Source of the DNA: JBJYIN01 sp046237015
Lineage (GTDB): Bacteria > Pseudomonadota > Gammaproteobacteria > Enterobacterales > Enterobacteriaceae
NCBI RefSeq assembly: GCF_046237015.1
Contig: NZ_JBJYIN010000002.1
Location: forward strand, 247,095 to 311,094
DNA: 64,000 bases
Direction: 5' to 3'
Positions 63,914 to 64,000 of this stretch are shown here, in pieces. The notes under the pieces are model-generated. The model saw nothing but the letters and a program-made list of their open reading frames with translations. It did no database searches and was not told the origin of the DNA. How positions within the stretch are numbered: the first letter of the stretch is position 1; every line of letters starts with the position of its first letter. A program made the position numbers and the translations under genes.

Positions 63914-63942
63914 ATAAAAAATGCCAGCCCGAGGGCTGGCAT
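63914..63942 (-). terminator. Rho-independent terminator, minus strand
   Basis: On the minus strand ATGCCAGCC and GGCTGGCAT form a 9-bp stem with a 4-nt loop, followed by TTTTTATC. It must end a minus-strand gene that lies beyond the right edge of the window. Confidence 0.8.
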
Positions 63943-63945
63943 CAG

Positions 63946-64000
63946 TATACCCGTCATACTTCAAGTTGCTTGTGCGTTGGCTGCGCTCACTCACCCGAAT
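63946..64000 (-). repeat. ERIC element, cut by window end
   Basis: Starts TATACCCGTCATAC and matches the first 55 bp of the copies at 2236 and 3432, in the same orientation. The rest lies outside the window. Confidence 0.85.

Overview
The window is chromosomal DNA of an enterobacterium, most likely a soft-rot Pectobacterium. From about 13 kb onward the gene order follows the E. coli 50-53 min region (mlaA, fadL, yfcZ, fadIJ, sixA, smrB, prmB, aroC, mepA, yfcA, epmC, yfcL, mnmC, fabB, flk, pdxB, usg, truA, dedA, accD, folC, dedD, cvpA, purF, ubiX, hisJQMP, yfcH, folX, yfcE, yfcD). The left end carries plant-pathogen genes: a GH28 exo-polygalacturonase (pehX) followed by a type II secretion prepilin peptidase (outO). 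Four recognisable ERIC elements (three of the classic 127 bp, one an 83-bp derivative) and a fifth cut by the right edge also fit this group. The genus is inferred from gene content, not from a database search.

Left part (1-13 kb): pehX and outO; a hidden 24-codon ypdK homologue; a four-gene BtuCDF/MolABC-type ABC cluster ending in a ModA-like protein without a signal peptide and preceded by a ModE-like palindrome, so probably a molybdate/tungstate system; dbpA; three unassigned genes; then a small island scar at tRNA-Arg(CCT). The scar holds a TumE/TumA-type toxin-antitoxin pair with a palindromic operator over its promoter, a folded palindrome, and a 5' stub of a P4-type integrase.

Middle part (13-38 kb): lipid asymmetry (mlaA) and long-chain fatty-acid uptake and beta-oxidation (fadL, fadIJ, both with FadR-like sites). 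An archaic (Csu-like) chaperone-usher pilus operon lies on the minus strand. It is followed by sixA, smrB, prmB and the aroC-mepA-yfcA-epmC-yfcL run. An azlCD pair sits next to an AraC-type regulator broken by an in-frame TGA. mnmC and fabB follow.

Right part (38-64 kb): flk, an EamA permease, and the tightly packed pdxB-usg-truA-dedA-accD-folC-dedD-cvpA-purF series with a PurR operator before cvpA. Then come a Fur-associated TonB receptor, ubiX, the histidine ABC transporter hisJQMP, yfcH and folX, an ethanolamine module (eat, eutB, eutC) without microcompartment genes, yfcE, yfcD, and a DUF817 membrane protein. Most of the window is conserved housekeeping. The places deserving attention are the molybdate-type cluster, the tRNA-Arg scar with its toxin-antitoxin pair, the interrupted AraC regulator and two very small genes.
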